A stretch of DNA of 64,000 nucleotides, taken from the IMG/VR virus record IMGVR_UViG_3300044974_001280, positions 124,001 through 188,000 of that record. One strand, 5' to 3'. A model generated the notes under the pieces. The model saw nothing but the letters and a program-made list of their open reading frames with translations. It was not told the origin of the DNA and made no database searches. Each line of letters begins with the position of its first letter. Position 1 is the first letter of the stretch. Shown here piece by piece: positions 24,157-31,977 of this stretch. A program made the translations under genes and the position numbers. The stretch is from a virus.

Positions 24157-24939
24157 CTAGACAATCCCGTCCTTCCAGGGATCGACGTAGCCCAATTTGG
24201 TCTTTAGGGCCTTGATGACCCGAAGCTGCTCAGGACTGAGTCTCTGTTCGATCTTCTGTCTCTGCTCCTCCCAGCCTGGTTCATCCCAGAGGTCTGCCAG
24301 CTGCAGGAGCACCTGGCCGTCTTTCTTCAGATCTCCCTTCAGTTTCTGCAGCCAGAAGCCGGCATCGAACAGGATCACAATCAGGCTCCGGGCTTTGCTA
24401 TTTTTTTTGGCCAGAATCTCGGTCCAGCCCTGGGGATTCCATTTCCCACTTCGGACTTCGAAAGAGTCGCAGTAGAAACCCTCCCTCACCGTCTGGGGTG
24501 CCCCGGCCAGGGTCGTCAGCTGGTTTCTGAAACAGTAGAAATCCCCATTTACCGTCTGGGGTGCCCCGACCAGGGAAGTCAGCTGGTTGCCTTGACAGTA
24601 GAAATCCCCACCCACCGTCTGGGGTGCCCCGGCCAGGGTCTTCAGCTGGTTGCCGCCACAGAAGAAACTCCCACCCACCGTCTGGGGTGCCCCGGCCAGG
24701 GTCGTCAGCTGGTTTCTGAAACACCAGAAATCCCCACTGACATGTCCGAACGAGATTCCCCGCAGAGACTTCAGTCTTTTGTAACTACAGTCAAAATCTC
24801 CTTTCACATCGACCAGACCGGTCTGCTGGTTGACCGACCAGGTCCCTTGCGTGTATTTGGTCAGGAAAGTCTTTTGCTTTTGGGTCAGGCCTGAAGTCTT
24901 CCGGGCTTCGAACAGGGAAAAGGATTGGAGGTGTTTCAC
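24157..24939 (-). CDS. Leucine-rich-repeat protein with leader, paralogue 2 (4 repeats)
   Basis: A 260-aa paralogue with the same leader (MKHLQSFSLFEA-RK), the same basic domain and the same C-terminal domain as its neighbours, but only four G-A-P-Q repeats. Near identity in the ends and difference in repeat number point to recent duplication with gain or loss of 63-bp units. A few codons are missing in the C-terminal domain relative to paralogue 1 (RSLIVILFDAGF instead of RSLIVTLPMFDAGF). GTG start, with the box 4 nt upstream. Same unknown role: a packaged binding protein is the best inference. Confidence 0.75.
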   Translation of the reverse strand: MKHLQSFSLFEARKTSGLTQKQKTFLTKYTQGTWSVNQQTGLVDVKGDFDCSYKRLKSLRGISFGHVSGDFWCFRNQLTTLAGAPQTVGGSFFCGGNQLKTLAGAPQTVGGDFYCQGNQLTSLVGAPQTVNGDFYCFRNQLTTLAGAPQTVREGFYCDSFEVRSGKWNPQGWTEILAKKNSKARSLIVILFDAGFWLQKLKGDLKKDGQVLLQLADLWDEPGWEEQRQKIEQRLSPEQLRVIKALKTKLGYVDPWKDGIV

Positions 24940-24943
24940 GCCT

Positions 24944-24951
24944 TATATATC
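24944..24951 (-). promoter_or_regulatory. Putative late promoter box, 4 nt from the start codon
   Basis: GATATATA on the minus strand, then AGGC and the GTG at 24939. It lies within the 13-nt gap to the next paralogue. Confidence 0.65.
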
Positions 24952-24952
24952 T

Positions 24953-25936
24953 CTAGACAATCCCGTCAAAGTCTTTCCAGGGATTGACGTAGCCCAATTT
25001 GGTCTTTAGGGCCTTGATGACCCGAAGCTGCTCAGGACTGAGTCTCTGTTCGATCTCCTGTCTCTGCTCCTCCCAGCCTGACTTATCCCAGAGGTCTGCC
25101 AGCTGCAGAAGCACCTGACCGTCTTTCTTCAAGTCTCCCTTCAGTTTCTGCAGCCAGAAGCCGGCATCGAACATGGGCAGGGTCACAATCAGCCTCCGGG
25201 CTTTTCTATCTCCAGTGGCCAGAATGGCCAACCAGCCCTGGGGATTCCATTCCCCACTCCGGAGTTTGAAAGAGTCGCAGAAGAAATACCCACCCACCGT
25301 CTGAGGTGCCCCGACCAGGGTCGTCAGCCGGTTGTGGGAACACCAGAAATCCCGACCCACCGTCTGAGGTGCCCCGACCAGGGAGGTCAGCTGGTTGTTG
25401 TCGCAGTAGAAATTCCCACCCACCGTCTGAGGTGCCCCGGCCAGAGAGATCAGTCGATTGCCGGAACAGCCGAAACTCCTATTTACCTTCTGAGGTGCCC
25501 CGGCCAGGGTCGTCAGCTGGTTGCCGGAACAGTCGAAAACCCCACCCACCGTCTGAGGTGCCCCTGCCAGGGAGGTCAGATGGTTGCCTTGACAGAAGAA
25601 ACTCCCACACACCGTCTGGGGTGCCCCGACCAGGGAGGTCAGCTGGTTGTTGTCGCAGGAGAAATACCCACCCACCGTCTGGGGTGCCCCGGCCAGGGAG
25701 GTCAGATCGTTGCCGGCACAGGAGAAATTCCCACTGACATGTCCGAACGAGATGCCCGATAGAGACCTCAGTCCGCTGTAACTACAGTCAAAATCTCCTT
25801 CCACATCGACCAGACCGGTCTGTCGGTTGACCGACCAGGTCCCTTGCGTGTATTTGGTCAGGAAAGTCTTTTGCTTTTGGGTCAGATCTGAAGTCTTCCG
25901 AGCTTCGAACAGGGAAAAGGATTGGAGGTGTTTCAC
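24953..25936 (-). CDS. Leucine-rich-repeat protein with leader, paralogue 3 (7 repeats)
   Basis: A 327-aa paralogue: leader MKHLQSFSLFEA-RK, basic domain, seven G-A-P-Q repeats and the common C-terminal domain, here ending KDFDGIV with two extra residues. Individual repeats vary at the same few positions (the residues around the cysteine and before the asparagine), as expected of a changing binding face. It is the first gene of the tandem array and has its own box 4 nt before the GTG. I see no signal peptide, so an intracellular or virion location is likely. Confidence 0.75.
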   Translation of the reverse strand: MKHLQSFSLFEARKTSDLTQKQKTFLTKYTQGTWSVNRQTGLVDVEGDFDCSYSGLRSLSGISFGHVSGNFSCAGNDLTSLAGAPQTVGGYFSCDNNQLTSLVGAPQTVCGSFFCQGNHLTSLAGAPQTVGGVFDCSGNQLTTLAGAPQKVNRSFGCSGNRLISLAGAPQTVGGNFYCDNNQLTSLVGAPQTVGRDFWCSHNRLTTLVGAPQTVGGYFFCDSFKLRSGEWNPQGWLAILATGDRKARRLIVTLPMFDAGFWLQKLKGDLKKDGQVLLQLADLWDKSGWEEQRQEIEQRLSPEQLRVIKALKTKLGYVNPWKDFDGIV

Positions 25937-25940
25937 GCCT

Positions 25941-25948
25941 TATATATC
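25941..25948 (-). promoter_or_regulatory. Putative late promoter box, 4 nt from the start codon
   Basis: GATATATA on the minus strand, then AGGC and the GTG at 25936. It heads the tandem repeat-protein array. Confidence 0.65.
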
Positions 25949-26047
25949 TGTTATACCTCCCTGAATAGCACCACCTCGAAACCTTAAAAAATTCTGTCAT
26001 AGAAGACTTTCAATTGCATTTATGTTTTACATTTACACTTCTACACC

Positions 26048-27835
26048 ATGACTATCCAACCCAGCAAAAAAATCCAGGTCCTTAGCGACTTCGAGCACAT
26101 ATTAAAAAGGCCTACTATCTACGTTGGCTCCGTTAAGTTATCGGAGGAAATGATTCCTTCGGTAGAAAGCGATAAAATTTGTCTGGTCCCTAAACAAATT
26201 TCAGTTGGGATGTACAAACTCTTTGACGAAGTCTTTTCCAACTGTGTGGATGAAGCCAAACGCATGAAAAAATCCATGCCCTGGATAAAAGTTTTTGTGG
26301 ATCCAATTCGAAACTCAGTGACTATTACTGACAGCGGAGGAGGTTTTGTTGATGGATCTCAAATTAACGAAAAGAGCAAAATGAGCAACATCCAGACTGC
26401 TGTTTCTATGCTCAGAGCTGGTTCTAATTTTGACAATGAGGGCACCTCTGAAACTCTGATTGGTACCAACGGAATGGGGGTTAGTTTAGTCAATGCTCTG
26501 TCATCTTTCTTTTCAATTCACACCACTAACACTAAAGAATCCTACCGTCAGGAATGGAAGAATTTTAAATCCAGCAAACCTGAGGTTCTGCCCAGGCAGA
26601 CGGAAGAATTAGGTACTTCAGTGTCTTTTGTGCCTTTAGAAACAATTTTTGATGGGTGCCGATGGGATCGCCAAATTCTTCATTCCATCCTGATTCTGAA
26701 GAAAAGAGTCTTAGAATCTGAAGCTCACACCCGAAAAATCGACATTGAGTTTCACTGGGGACCCGAAAGAATTTATATTACAACCGATGTTCTCCACCAG
26801 TTATCTTATAAGAATTCACTGGGGGAAATTTTAATCTGGGAAAAAACGGAGAATTCGGGGTCGTTAGCTTTTGTAAACAGTGCCATGTGTACAGGGATCC
26901 ACCAGAAGATTATTCTGGATCTCATCAACGGAGAACTCGAGGATTCTTTGGGTCATCACTTCTACGATTTTTGCTTAATTCTGAACCTACCCCCCGCCTT
27001 AGTAAAGTTCGGGGACCAGAACAAAACCAAATATGTGACAAAGCGGGAAGAGATTGAAAGGCTTATTACTGATTCGTTTGAACCTCAAATCAAAAAATTT
27101 TTTTCCACACCTCTTTTCAAAAAAATCAGAGATAAGGTTGAAGAAAGAAAAAAAGACACGGCCCTCAAAAAAATCAGGAAAGAGAAAAAATCAATTAATA
27201 TCAAATTCTCTCATAAGTATTTTCCGCCTAACTCTAGAGTAGCAGAAAATATTTTTATTGTTGAAGGTCTATCGGCCATGGGCAGTATTCTTCAGAAAAG
27301 AAGCCCTGCCCGGGACGGTGTTTATGCACTGAAAGGCAAGATCAAAAACGCCAGAAATCTGTCCGACCTCTCAGATAACAAAGAGATATTGGAATTGATG
27401 CACATCCTGAATCTGGACCCAGGATTAGACTCAGGCCAATGCCCCTACCAAAAAATCATTATCGCCACCGATCAGGATCCTGATGGATCCCACATTACTT
27501 CCCTTCTCATCTCCCTCTTTCACAACTGGTTTCCCTGGGTTATTGCCAAACGTATGCTTTATATTCTAGAAACACCCTTGGTTACCTCTGGTGACAAGCA
27601 GAAAGAGTATTTCTATTCTCTGGCGGAGTATAAAGAGGCTAGCTCCAAGAAGAAAATGTCCAACATCAGATATCTTAAAGGTTTAGGTTCTCTATCTTTG
27701 GACGATTGGGATTATGTCATGAAAAATAAAAGAATAGTTGCCATTGTGGGAGATAAGAAATCTAAACAAATGCTCGAAATGGCTTTCGGTAATTCTTCAG
27801 AGCTTCGTAAGAACTGGTTGCAAAATAAAATCTAA
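26048..27835 (+). CDS. 39: DNA topoisomerase II large (ATPase/TOPRIM) subunit, T4 gp39-like
   Basis: A 595-aa GyrB/ParE/gp39-type subunit. The GHKL ATPase has RPTIYVGSVK, VFSNCVDEAKR, ITDSGGGFVDG and TLIGTNGMGVSLVNALSSFF. The TOPRIM domain has FIVEGLSAMGSI with its catalytic Glu, and IATDQDPDGSHITSLLI with the D-x-D. It binds and hydrolyses ATP and holds the metal for DNA cleavage, together with the gp52-like subunit encoded at 31978. Length matches phage enzymes, shorter than bacterial GyrB. Only an AT-rich upstream region is visible, without a late box, fitting early or middle expression. Confidence 0.93.
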   Translation: MTIQPSKKIQVLSDFEHILKRPTIYVGSVKLSEEMIPSVESDKICLVPKQISVGMYKLFDEVFSNCVDEAKRMKKSMPWIKVFVDPIRNSVTITDSGGGFVDGSQINEKSKMSNIQTAVSMLRAGSNFDNEGTSETLIGTNGMGVSLVNALSSFFSIHTTNTKESYRQEWKNFKSSKPEVLPRQTEELGTSVSFVPLETIFDGCRWDRQILHSILILKKRVLESEAHTRKIDIEFHWGPERIYITTDVLHQLSYKNSLGEILIWEKTENSGSLAFVNSAMCTGIHQKIILDLINGELEDSLGHHFYDFCLILNLPPALVKFGDQNKTKYVTKREEIERLITDSFEPQIKKFFSTPLFKKIRDKVEERKKDTALKKIRKEKKSINIKFSHKYFPPNSRVAENIFIVEGLSAMGSILQKRSPARDGVYALKGKIKNARNLSDLSDNKEILELMHILNLDPGLDSGQCPYQKIIIATDQDPDGSHITSLLISLFHNWFPWVIAKRMLYILETPLVTSGDKQKEYFYSLAEYKEASSKKKMSNIRYLKGLGSLSLDDWDYVMKNKRIVAIVGDKKSKQMLEMAFGNSSELRKNWLQNKI

Positions 27836-27846
27836 AACCTTCTATC

Positions 27847-28773
27847 TTGAGACACGGCTACTGCTGCATCAATCTAACTCTGGGTGAAACTCAGGGCCAA
27901 CCCCGGATTACCACCAACAGGTCAATGGTGAAAAAAACATTTCTGGCCAAAGGACTGGACTATGTGTCTGAACTGGCTTTGGCCAATTGCAGAGATCTAA
28001 TTCAAATCATTAAATGGAACAATCAGCAGGGGGTAAGAATGTATCGAATGTCCTCTGATATTTTTCCCTGGTGTAGTGAATACGAGTTTTCAGATCTACC
28101 TGGGTTTGCCGAGATCAAATCTTTTTTGCAAATGGCGGGAGAAGAGGCCAAAATGGGGGATCAAAGACTAACTTTCCACCCTTCCCACTTCGCAGTTCTG
28201 GCATCCAAACAAGACTCAGTGGTTCGGGCTGCCCAAAAAGATCTTAGGCAACACGCAGAAATTATGGATTTGATGGGTTTAGATCAGTCATATTTCTACC
28301 CCATTAACATCCACGTCAACACTTCCCAGCCTACGAAAGAAGAAGCAGCAGAGAGATTCTGCCGACAGGTAGAGCTCACTCCTCCTAATGTCAGAAAAAG
28401 ATTGGTAGTGGAGGTGGATGACAAGAAGTCTGGCTTTCACGCCGAGGATCTTTTTAGGCTGGTTCATCAGAGAGTAGGGATTCCCATTACCTTCGACTTT
28501 CTTCATAATCAATGTCACCCCTCTGCTCTCTCCGAAGAAGAAGCCCTTAAGCTCTGCTTCTCTACCTGGCCGGCTGGAACAGTGCCCGTAGTTCACTTCT
28601 CTTCTTCCAAAAAGAAGTACGAAGATGCCCAGGCAAGAGAGGTTGCCCACTCAGATTGGATCTATGAAAGTGTGGCTCATTACGGATTAGAGATAGATAT
28701 AGAATTCGAGGTCAAAATGAAAGAACTTGCTCTCTTAGCCTACCTCAGAGATTTTCCTTTCATTCTCCCATGA
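27847..28773 (+). CDS. uvdE: UV damage endonuclease, UvdE family
   Basis: A 308-aa TIM-barrel nuclease. It starts RHGYCCINLTLGE as UvdE proteins do, then has RMSSDIFPWCSEYEF, RLTFHPSHFAVLAS (metal histidine), INIHVNTSQPTKEEA, LVVEVDDKKSGF (Glu and Asp ligands) and ITFDFLHNQCHPS. It nicks DNA 5' of UV photoproducts and some abasic sites. The TTG start at 27847 is used because the family N-terminus begins exactly there; no ATG exists nearby. It follows the topoisomerase gene by 11 nt, likely in one operon. T4 uses DenV instead for this task. Confidence 0.9.
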   Translation: MRHGYCCINLTLGETQGQPRITTNRSMVKKTFLAKGLDYVSELALANCRDLIQIIKWNNQQGVRMYRMSSDIFPWCSEYEFSDLPGFAEIKSFLQMAGEEAKMGDQRLTFHPSHFAVLASKQDSVVRAAQKDLRQHAEIMDLMGLDQSYFYPINIHVNTSQPTKEEAAERFCRQVELTPPNVRKRLVVEVDDKKSGFHAEDLFRLVHQRVGIPITFDFLHNQCHPSALSEEEALKLCFSTWPAGTVPVVHFSSSKKKYEDAQAREVAHSDWIYESVAHYGLEIDIEFEVKMKELALLAYLRDFPFILP

Positions 28774-28808
28774 AATTTTTTAGTCAACCTGTCATATAAA
28801 ATGCACTT

Positions 28809-29069
28809 ATGAAAAAAATAGAACCAATAGACCTCCAAAAATTCCAGGAATTTGAGCAAGAAATTCTCCAACTTGAAGTTCCCCGTGTCAAGTACACTCC
28901 AGATTTAGAAATTCAGGCCGAAGTCAGAAGACAGGTCCTAGCTGAGAATTTCGGGGAAGAGAAGCTGGCCGAAGTTTTGGCTGCAACTGGATTCGAAGCC
29001 CGAGATCTAGGAGTAGATCACCTCTTTTTTCAAGTTAACAAAACCCTTCAAAATACCCTGGCCCAGTGA
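28809..29069 (+). CDS. Unknown small acidic protein
   Basis: An 86-aa protein, not recognised. It is mostly helical and acidic (LQKFQEFEQEILQLE), with no membrane segment or motif. The stop overlaps the GTG of the next gene, so translation is coupled. It sits between the UvdE and DnaJ genes. Confidence 0.5.
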   Translation: MKKIEPIDLQKFQEFEQEILQLEVPRVKYTPDLEIQAEVRRQVLAENFGEEKLAEVLAATGFEARDLGVDHLFFQVNKTLQNTLAQ

Positions 29070-29410
29070 GCAGTTTTACTAGAAACTTCGATTTGTCCGG
29101 TTGGGGATCTTCCTTTGAAGATCATCCACAACACGCCGTGCTGAAGAAAAATATCGATCGGGCAGTCCACGATATTTTTCTTCAGGCTCTGAGAGAGCAA
29201 CACAATGAATTCTTATCAATTTTCGAGTCCGAGAATAAAATCGAAGACTTTGTCAGCAGAACTCTGAAATATTGGGAGGAGGAAGAAAAATATGAAATTT
29301 GCGCCGAGATTCAAAAATTAAAAACGCAGGTCATTCAGAAATGGAAGGGGATGCCTCTCATAGATAAAACACAGGCCAAAAAATTAAGGGATTTTTTACA
29401 GGGTCTTTAA
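29066..29410 (+). CDS. Small protein with EEYEKCA-type motif
   Basis: A 114-aa protein. Its C-terminal half contains [20 protein letters not shown], one of five occurrences in this window of an E-x-Y-E-x-C-x-x-(I/L) motif in small helical proteins. The motif resembles the UVR helical hairpin (F/Y-E-x-A-A-x-L-R-D-x-I), a protein-protein contact in UvrB/UvrC and ClpC. The GTG start overlaps the previous stop by 4 nt. Function unknown; it directly precedes the DnaJ gene by 5 nt. Confidence 0.5.
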   Translation: MSSFTRNFDLSGWGSSFEDHPQHAVLKKNIDRAVHDIFLQALREQHNEFLSIFESENKIEDFVSRTLKYWEEEEKYEICAEIQKLKTQVIQKWKGMPLIDKTQAKKLRDFLQGL

Positions 29411-29415
29411 ACTGT

Positions 29416-30459
29416 ATGAAGAATTATTATCAAATTCTTGGGGTGACCAAAGAATCTACTCCGGAGGAAATCAAAAAGAATTACCGAAAGCTAGCTCTTC
29501 AATACCATCCAGATAAAAACAATCAGGATCCTGCTGCCGCCGAAAAATTCAAAGAAGTTTCTGAAGCCTATGAGGTTCTAAGCAATCCCCAAAAAAAGTC
29601 TCAATATGATCGGCCTGCGTCCCCATTTGGAAATCATCCTTTCCAGGGAGGAAGAGGACCATTCCAATGGGGATTTGGAGATCTTTTTAACAATTTTAAT
29701 AATAATACTACCTATAATGGAGGTATAAGAAGGGGCAAAAATATCACCGCAAAACTCCAGGTGACTCTAGAGGAGAGCATCAAGGGTTCTAAGAAGATCG
29801 TTAACATCTTTAGAAGATTGCCCTGCAATCCCTGTCAAGGAACTGGAGCTAAAGACGGTAAAATTAGAATCTGCCCTGCTTGCATGAGTTTGGGTTTCAT
29901 TAAAAAGGTCGTCAATACTGGATTTGGTCAAATGTCGATCGATGAAACCTGCTATACCTGTTCGGGGATCGGTGAGATAGCGGAAGAGCTTTGTATCTAT
30001 TGTACAGGATCTGGCACCATCAGAAAAACAGATCAGGTTGAAATAAAAATTCCCGCTGGATCCGTCTCTGGGATTTCTTTTAAACTGGATGGCAAAGGTG
30101 ATTTTGATAAAGTACCTTGCGATCCTGGGGATCTGATCGTCGTTGTAGAAGATATGGACCATCCATTTTACAAAAGAGATGGCATTAATTTAATCTGCGA
30201 CTGCGAGATCAACTTTGTTCAGGCTTGCCTTGGGACTGAAGTCAAAATCCCGAGTCTGGAAAATCCTGATCGTGAATATAAAATTTCTATTCCCCCGGGC
30301 ACGGATCCTGGTAAAATATTGAGACTGGCGGGGAAAGGTGTTCCTGAATTTAACACTGATTTTAGAGGAGATCTTCTGGTGAGAATTAAACTGCTAATTC
30401 CCAAGGAGCTGGATGAAACTCAGCGGGAATTTCTGGCTACATATCAAAAAATATTTTAA
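29416..30459 (+). CDS. dnaJ: DnaJ (Hsp40) co-chaperone
   Basis: A 347-aa, full-length type I J-protein. It has an N-terminal J-domain ([20 protein letters not shown], then [10 protein letters not shown] with the H-P-D), a G/F-rich stretch (residues 70-110), and a zinc domain with four C-x-x-C modules: [24 protein letters not shown] and CIYCTGSG. The C-terminal substrate domains follow ([20 protein letters not shown]). J-proteins pass clients to DnaK and stimulate its ATPase. No DnaK is in the window, so it likely redirects the host one. T4 itself has no DnaJ. The next gene starts 1 nt after the stop. Confidence 0.95.
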   Translation: MKNYYQILGVTKESTPEEIKKNYRKLALQYHPDKNNQDPAAAEKFKEVSEAYEVLSNPQKKSQYDRPASPFGNHPFQGGRGPFQWGFGDLFNNFNNNTTYNGGIRRGKNITAKLQVTLEESIKGSKKIVNIFRRLPCNPCQGTGAKDGKIRICPACMSLGFIKKVVNTGFGQMSIDETCYTCSGIGEIAEELCIYCTGSGTIRKTDQVEIKIPAGSVSGISFKLDGKGDFDKVPCDPGDLIVVVEDMDHPFYKRDGINLICDCEINFVQACLGTEVKIPSLENPDREYKISIPPGTDPGKILRLAGKGVPEFNTDFRGDLLVRIKLLIPKELDETQREFLATYQKIF

Positions 30460-30460
30460 G

Positions 30461-30823
30461 ATGTTTATTTATTCTTTTATAGGCTGGGGAATCACCAATC
30501 TTTTAGTCAATGGGTCTATTTTTGATGATATCAGAAATTACCTTCTCGTGATGCACCCTAAGTTGGGTAAACTCCTCACCTGTATGCAATGCTCTGGGTT
30601 TTGGGTAGGTGTACTTCTGGGTCTTTTTAATTTTGCCGGAATCATTGAGAACCCTTGGTCCGATTTTTTTCAATTTCAAGGGGAAACGGCAGGCAAAATC
30701 AGGCATTTTATAGAATTTTTGCTCCTTATTTTCACCTCGGGCGTTTGGATCAGCGGAGTGAGTGTCATCTTCAACACCCTCCTGATAACTTTTGCCAAAA
30801 TGGGAATGAAAAAAGAACTATAA
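30461..30823 (+). CDS. Small membrane protein, DUF1360-like
   Basis: A 120-aa protein with three hydrophobic segments: FIYSFIGWGITNLLVNG, a middle one in CSGFWVGVLLGLFNFAG, and FLLLIFTSGVWISGVSVIF. The C-x-x-C-x-G-F-W-V-G segment (CMQCSGFWVG) resembles DUF1360 proteins of bacteria and phages, whose role is unknown. The ATG at 30461 is used rather than 30413 because it avoids a long overlap with dnaJ. A holin-like or envelope function is possible but unproven. Confidence 0.6.
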   Translation: MFIYSFIGWGITNLLVNGSIFDDIRNYLLVMHPKLGKLLTCMQCSGFWVGVLLGLFNFAGIIENPWSDFFQFQGETAGKIRHFIEFLLLIFTSGVWISGVSVIFNTLLITFAKMGMKKEL

Positions 30824-30825
30824 GG

Positions 30826-30833
30826 GATATATA
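30826..30833 (+). promoter_or_regulatory. Putative late promoter box GATATATA
   Basis: GGGATATATAAAG lies 16 nt before the ATG at 30850 of a leader-bearing protein and 2 nt after the previous stop. Confidence 0.6.
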
Positions 30834-30849
30834 AAGAAAAAAATCCCTC

Positions 30850-31920
30850 ATGAAATCATCTAAAGTTCTGAATTTTCAAGATTTTCTCGGTCTGTCAACG
30901 GACAGAATAACAGAGAATGAAAAAATTCAGGATATTTTAAAAGATGCCATTGGGGAAGTTGCCCCACTGATTCCCAAAACAGGGGGAGAAAGCGGTGGTC
31001 TAAAAGAACCAATTATCAAGTCAGGTAAAGATTTACAGAATATGTTTTGGTCTACCAGTATGGGCAAGAGATTTTTAGAAAAAACGGATGAAGATTATCG
31101 AAAGCAGATGTCCGAGAAAGGTCTCCTAGACAGCAAATATTTATCTGATGAAGGAACTGGATCAAGAAATGCACCTTCCGGCAATATCTCAAAGGAAAAA
31201 GAATTGCAAGATATGCTCGATAGAATGGGAATGGGAAAAAGTGGAGATATAGATTTCGGTAAGTTACCAGACGGAGGATCTTACGAATTTAGTGAGGCCA
31301 AAGAAATGGATTGGAGTGATCTCAGCCAACTATTGAAAAAAGAAGGAATCAAGTACCCGTCCGATAAATACACTCTTGTTGCTCTGAGAAACAACCTGGT
31401 GGTGAAGAAAAAAATGCCCAATCGTTTCACCGATGCACTTTTCTTACTAGGTCCCGACTCCAATAAAACAGTCCAATTTTATCCAGCCACCACCACACCT
31501 GGGCCAGCCTTTATGGTAAAAAGTTATCGGAATTTAATGGCTAGTAGGGGCAATGCTTCCGGCATTAACCCCAAGGGGCTAGCCATCATTCAACCGGGTG
31601 TTTATACCTATAAATTGGGTAAGCACAAAGGGAAAGAGGATGCATTAATCCAGGCAGAACCAGTCACGGTTCATAGATACACGCCAGTCGATTCTGAAAG
31701 TCAGGCAACATTTAAAACTTTTTCACCGGGCAATGAAGAAAAAGGTGAATTTGGAATCAACATTCATCAAGGAGCTGATATAGATACCGTCGATAACATT
31801 AGCAGTGGCTGTCTTGCCACCCAGTACAAAAAAGACATGAAAGAGATCATCAAGAAATTGAAAGATGCCGGCCAAGATCAGATCGAATTGGTTCTTTTAG
31901 ATCTAGATTCAATTAATTAA
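30850..31920 (+). CDS. L,D-transpeptidase-like protein with capsid-targeting-like leader
   Basis: A 356-aa protein. The leader is KVLNFQDFLGLSTDRITE-NE: F-x-x-F-L and I-T-E before N. The middle (residues 25-180) is charged and helical. The C-terminal domain (about 190-340) resembles YkuD-type L,D-transpeptidases: IIQPGVYTYKLGKHKG, then GINIHQGADIDTVDNISSGC with the H...S-x-G-C active-site pattern (His and Cys separated by 15 residues). Such enzymes cross-link peptidoglycan or attach proteins to it. The usual final R after the cysteine is replaced (S-G-C-L-A). It may act on the wall at DNA entry. Confidence 0.6.
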   Translation: MKSSKVLNFQDFLGLSTDRITENEKIQDILKDAIGEVAPLIPKTGGESGGLKEPIIKSGKDLQNMFWSTSMGKRFLEKTDEDYRKQMSEKGLLDSKYLSDEGTGSRNAPSGNISKEKELQDMLDRMGMGKSGDIDFGKLPDGGSYEFSEAKEMDWSDLSQLLKKEGIKYPSDKYTLVALRNNLVVKKKMPNRFTDALFLLGPDSNKTVQFYPATTTPGPAFMVKSYRNLMASRGNASGINPKGLAIIQPGVYTYKLGKHKGKEDALIQAEPVTVHRYTPVDSESQATFKTFSPGNEEKGEFGINIHQGADIDTVDNISSGCLATQYKKDMKEIIKKLKDAGQDQIELVLLDLDSIN

Positions 31921-31977
31921 CGGCTCAAGGGGAAACTTCTTATCTGCAGGGCTGCTACAATCTGAAAAATTAAAATC

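Noticed and set aside
23380-25760. Tandem repeats as a possible CRISPR array
   Set aside because: Units are contiguous, imperfect, 63 bp and in frame within coding sequence; there are no alternating spacers and no cas genes.
23079-25762. Long plus-strand reading frames opposite the repeat proteins, rich in P, R and S
   Set aside because: They mirror the 63-bp repeats of the minus-strand genes. The minus-strand products have the leader, promoter box and sensible composition; the plus-strand ones do not.
23039-25936. Diversity-generating retroelement acting on the repeat proteins
   Set aside because: No reverse transcriptase or template repeat is present in the window; variation is better explained by recombination among repeats.
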